A DNA stretch of 64,000 bases from NCBI GenBank assembly GCA_004794655.1, contig SMMW01000003.1, positions 18,184,501-18,248,500 on the forward strand. Direction: 5' to 3'. Under the pieces are notes generated by a model. It made no database searches, was not told the origin of the DNA, and was given only the letters and a program-made list of their open reading frames with translations. How positions within the stretch are numbered: position 1 is the stretch's first letter; each line of letters opens with the position of its first letter. This stretch comes from Marisa cornuarietis. Its lineage: Eukaryota; Mollusca; Gastropoda; Architaenioglossa; Ampullariidae. The translations under genes were made by a program, and so were the position numbers. This document shows, piece after piece, positions 60,551-64,000 of this stretch.

Positions 60551-60595
60551 ATGTCCTGCAGCCTGGAAAATTCCTCCTCGTCACCTCAGTCAGGT
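60551..60595 (+). CDS. Very tentative first coding exon
   Basis: ATG in the context AACACCATG opens a Ser-rich frame MSCSLENSSSSPQS that runs into a good splice donor (CAGTCAG|GTGAGAG). The surrounding 60.40-60.90 kb is richer in C and CpG than its neighbours. It could be a short 5' coding exon of a gene to the right, but no partner exon is recognised before the window ends. It may be chance. Confidence 0.15.
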
Positions 60596-60629
60596 GAGAG
60601 AAAGAGGAGGCTGAGCGGTGGCAGGTAAG

Positions 60630-61040
60630 GCAAGCTGTGTAGGGAACACTCACGGGAGTACGCGTGTTGTTGTTTCATCGTAAACGTGGCCCACGTGTCC
60701 TCCTCCATTCACGGCTTCATGGCTCCGGGCTTTATGAATGGATGCTGTAAGGTGAAGGCCGCGTGAGTCACGGGAGTCTCTGGAGGGACTTTCTCACCTG
60801 TTTACCTGGCGAAGTCGGTCGCTGGAGTTGTTTGCGCGTGTCAGGCTTGTTTGTGCACGGCGACTGTAGCTTCGACTTGGGCTGAGCGAGTTAAGTTTCC
60901 CCTCTGTAGATTTTCAGGAAAGAGATGCATCGTGGTTCACCAATAAAAATACATCAGCAACAAAATACAGCCATAACTGGTGACCGCAAGCAAAACCAGT
61001 TCACCTACACATTAAATTAATGAACCTGACAAGCTATCAG

Positions 61041-61075
<35 letters not shown>

Positions 61076-61939
61076 TCACGCACGCACGCACATATTCCTC
61101 TCCCCCCCCCCATCACGCATACAAAGTATGTGAACATAGAAGATATGTTGTCGGAAGCTGTAATGGTATGTCGTGAGAAGGTGTTGTTAAGTCGTTATAA
61201 TGTAGGAAGCTGTGTTGTTATGTTGTCGGAAGCTATTATTTTTTTTTAAAAAGCTGTGTCATTTAATAAAAACGTGAACTGTCACCCTTTGACAATTCAA
61301 TCAAACCAGAAGGTAGGTCAAGCGTGTACAGCGTTTGCGTGAACTGAGTTTATTGATGCACCTTTGTGTATATTTGTTTATAATTCATCTCTGCAACTTC
61401 GGGCTAAGTTACAAAAAGTAAGATTGACCTAACAAATTTTACATTTTGGGTAGTGAACCACACACTGAAAAGTGCTGCGTATTTTCTTTTCACAAAATAA
61501 ACACTGTTACTCTAAAGTAACACACCATGCTTGTACTTTAGTTGACTGCATTGTAAACTTTTGCCATACATAATTAGGTGAATATTCCAAAAACGGTAGG
61601 AAGGGGGACTTTCTCATGGTTACATCCTGAGAACAGTTCATACCACACCATATCGCCTGTTACTGGCCACAGCTTGTGTCTAATTTATCAAAGTTCGGAC
61701 AAACAGCAGGTGAATGTCGCTCCTTCATTGGCATCTCGATTTCTGGGGAGTGAGATGTCAGAGACTTTTCTTTGGGTCAGAATTTGTGAGGGCGATGCCC
61801 ATTTCCTGTCCCTCATTGCCTTACCATGTCCAGCCCTCTAGAAAGATCGCTTGACTGTTGCAAGTAGGCGTTCGTGTCCTACGAGCGTGGTGACTGTGCT
61901 TCGTGCAGTCATACATTTTATGATCTCTATACAAGCAGC
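60630..61939. other. Intergenic stretch, no gene recognised
   Basis: (AC)n at 61027-61074 with adjoining (GCAC)n and a C run. The rest is unremarkable. Confidence 0.55.
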
Positions 61940-62077
61940 CTCCTCAAGCACTTGTTCTCAACCTTCTCAAGCACTTGTTCTCGACCTCCTCAAGCACTTG
62001 TTCTCCACATCCTCAAGCACTTGTTCTCGACCTCCTCAAGCACTTGTTCTCGACCTCCTCAAGCACTTGTTCTCGAA
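61940..62077 (-). repeat. 23-bp minisatellite, exactly six copies, derived from LINE coding sequence
   Basis: On the - strand the unit is GAGAACAAGTGCTTGAGGAG plus GTC (6 x 23 = 138 bases). The first unit is continuous with the reverse-transcriptase frame of the adjoining LINE (RRIQAFENKCLRR), and GAGAACAAGTGCTTGAGGAG encodes its ENKCLR(R) motif. The other units are frame-shifted copies of it. Confidence 0.9.
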
Positions 62078-62610
62078 AGCCTGGATTCTCCTCTCAGTAC
62101 CGGCAAGCAGAGTCCACGTTTCACATCCATAAAGTAGGATCCGTTCTATGAGGGACTGATTGCACTTTGTAGTAATCCTGATGTTATGGCTGTGCCAGAC
62201 TCTGTGTAGTCTAACCATTGCCGCTGTTGCTGTCGCGATCCTGATGCCGATATTTGTCGTGGAGCTGCCGTCTTTGGAGGAGGTGACTCCCAAATAATTA
62301 AAGTTGCTCATCTTTTCGCCCCCTACTTCGTTCATTTAGATCTCTGCTTTGGCGATTCCAACGACTATGAGTTTATTCTTCTCAGTGCTGGTCTCCATTC
62401 CATAGGCGTTCGATTTGTCTCTTAGTCTGTTGGTAAGGTCTTGCAACTCTCTGCTATGAGATCGTCTGCAAAGTGTACGTTGCAAATCTGCCTTCCACCG
62501 ATCGAAATGGAAGTGTGATTGTCGTGGAGAGTTTCACGCCTGACGTCAGCAAGAAAGATGGCGAGAAAGAGACGCGTGGTGACGACAGCTGACTGGTGAT
62601 GCCACCACAC
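62078..62610 (-). mobile_element. Decayed LINE fragment (- strand), same family as 2950-3925
   Basis: From high to low coordinates the - strand reads as follows. FLAIFLADVRRETLHD comes first, then HTSISIGGRQICNVHFADDL, with the FADD catalytic box preserved. Then come YGMETSTEKNKLIVVGIAKAE and a stop, then NFNYLGVTSSKDGSSTTNI, MVRLHRVWHSHNIRITTK, ILLYGCETWTLLAGTERR and AFENKC. These blocks match the copy at 3 kb (KYLG..SKDG, WHSHNI, AFEN). A stop near 62337 and a frame change near 62450 break it. It ends abruptly in the 23-bp array, and the rest of the 3' part is absent. Confidence 0.88.
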
Positions 62611-64000
62611 GGAACGAGTCTGGCAAACAGAACAGCATATGTAAAGAATGATATATATATATATATAAGCCTCAGGTGCGGTCTGTAATAATACAAAAAA
62701 ATCTTGCAGACCTACAAGTGGATAAGAAAGACGATCCTGCTCAATTGCACGAGGAATGGCAGGAGGACTGTAATGCTGTTGGTGAGGGCATAAGACGGGA
62801 ACACCGAACAAGTCCTGTTTCGGAATGTGTTCGGTGATTGAGCCAGATCCAGATACCTCCGTAAGTTGCAGGTGGCCGGGTAGACGGAGGCTCACCTGAG
62901 CATCAAGCCAGACCAGCCGGGTGTTGACCAGTGACGATGTTATTCCCTGCGCGTGTCCTCAATGATCTTTGACATCTGGTGACTTTGACAGGCGACCTTT
63001 TCCTCGCACATCCGATTAGTTTTAGCATCCTTAAAAAGTCTGCATTATTCATAACTTTACAGGATAAAAACAAACATAAAATCGCTAAGTTTACGGGATG
63101 ACGAGAAGGGTGGAGAGAAAACGGGTGCAGAAGCAACGGGATAGCAAACATTTCGAGATCGGGGGGAAGCGGGGGAGGGGGGAAGTTTGAAGTCATATGA
63201 ACGAAACAGGTCAAGATAGTCGGTTTTTGTTGAGTTCTGTGCACGTGACAAAGTTTAACAAATCCCCCCTCCCGCCCCCATCGCAAATAAGTGAAGGCCG
63301 ATAACATCATTGCGTCTTTCAGTTACCCCGCATCTGGAAGCTCCTCAAGGCACAAAGCAGTAAATTGTGCGTTGGTATTTGTGAAGACGAGAAGAGAATT
63401 ATTCACTGTCCTGACAAAGTCCTACTTTGTTCGCGACGTCCTCGGGATCTATAAAGTCGCATACATTAGCCCCAAACAGACAATGTACCCGATGTGTACT
63501 GTCAAGGAATAGAAGGTACTCCGGGTAGCAAGCGCCTACAGAAACAAAATCCCTGTCGCACAGGCGAGGGCCTTTCTTTCGCTTGTCAGTGAGAAACCCT
63601 GCAGCTAAGCTCTTCCATTGTGCCGAGGGCGGGACGTGCGACGCCGCACACTAGCAGGTCGGACGGTCAATTGTTAACCACAGCTTCTGTCTGTGACTTG
63701 CTGATTTCTGGCTCTACATTCCTTTTTACTTCGCAGTCAGCAGATTGCTCATTTTTAGATGTACAATTTTTTTTATACACAAGCGATCAGTAACTTGCGT
63801 CCTCGATTTGGTTGGGTACTAGAGATTTACGTGACACAGATGGAGGTTCACGTGACATGATGACGACGTGATGATCAGAAGTGATGACAGAAACTGAGAC
63901 AAACAGGAAACAAAGCTACAGACCAAAACATCTCCAGGGGCAGCATTTAAGCAACAAATCCTTATTTGATTTCTGCCGATATGACATGGACTTGCAATGT
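62611..64000. other. Intergenic stretch, no gene recognised
   Basis: A short (AT)n at 62650-62666. The open frames at 62903-63310 (- strand) and 63291-63512 (+ strand) have no recognisable domain. Nothing else is seen. Confidence 0.5.

Overview
This window looks like non-coding-dominated DNA from an animal nuclear genome, most likely a mollusc and probably a gastropod. The evidence is spliced exons with GT-AG borders, many (AC)n/(GT)n tracts, several decayed non-LTR retrotransposons and tRNA-derived SINEs, foldback/MITE DNA elements and many minisatellites. The species assignment is inference. I see no operons, CRISPR arrays or prokaryotic features.

Only two genes are well supported, and they converge. 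At the left edge (+ strand, about 1-2650) is the last coding exon and 3' end of a mitochondrial D-lactate dehydrogenase (LDHD-type flavoprotein). On the - strand, three consecutive exons (12341-10931) with matching phases encode most of a laminin G domain. A probable signal-peptide exon at 22948-22841 (phase 0) could be exon 1 of this gene. A TATA-bearing, CpG-rich stretch lies upstream of it near 23.6 kb. A weaker candidate exon at 7779-7603 carries the GC(I) motif expected at the end of a LamG domain. The minisatellite at 16.2-17.2 kb would lie in the long first intron.

The rest is repeats. Large minisatellites are a 36-mer (5.2-6.3 kb), a 35-mer (16.2-17.2), a 26-mer (28.5-28.8), a 31/49-mer (29.0-30.15), a 19-mer (32.7-33.3), a 25-mer (34.3-35.2), a 37/38-mer (35.6-37.85) and a 23-mer (61.9-62.1). 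Several show higher-order duplications, and one appears to have arisen from LINE coding sequence. LINE remnants sit at 2.95-3.9, 41.9-42.4, 46.0-46.4 (weak), 51.1-52.4 and 62.1-62.6 kb. SINE copies are at 22.1 and 31.9 kb, with further tRNA-like pieces at 43.7 and 59.3 kb. DNA elements are a 582-bp foldback palindrome (46.6-47.2 kb), a 356-bp inverted-repeat element with an 8-bp target-site repeat (53.3-53.7) and an abutting 563-bp TA-flanked MITE (53.7-54.2). A previously unlabelled 250-270-bp dispersed repeat occurs at 30.6 and 33.6 kb.

I found no convincing new biochemical system. The most interesting material is structural: the foldback element, the two abutting MITEs, the LINE-derived minisatellite, and arrays that reiterate splice-donor-like or E-box-like motifs.
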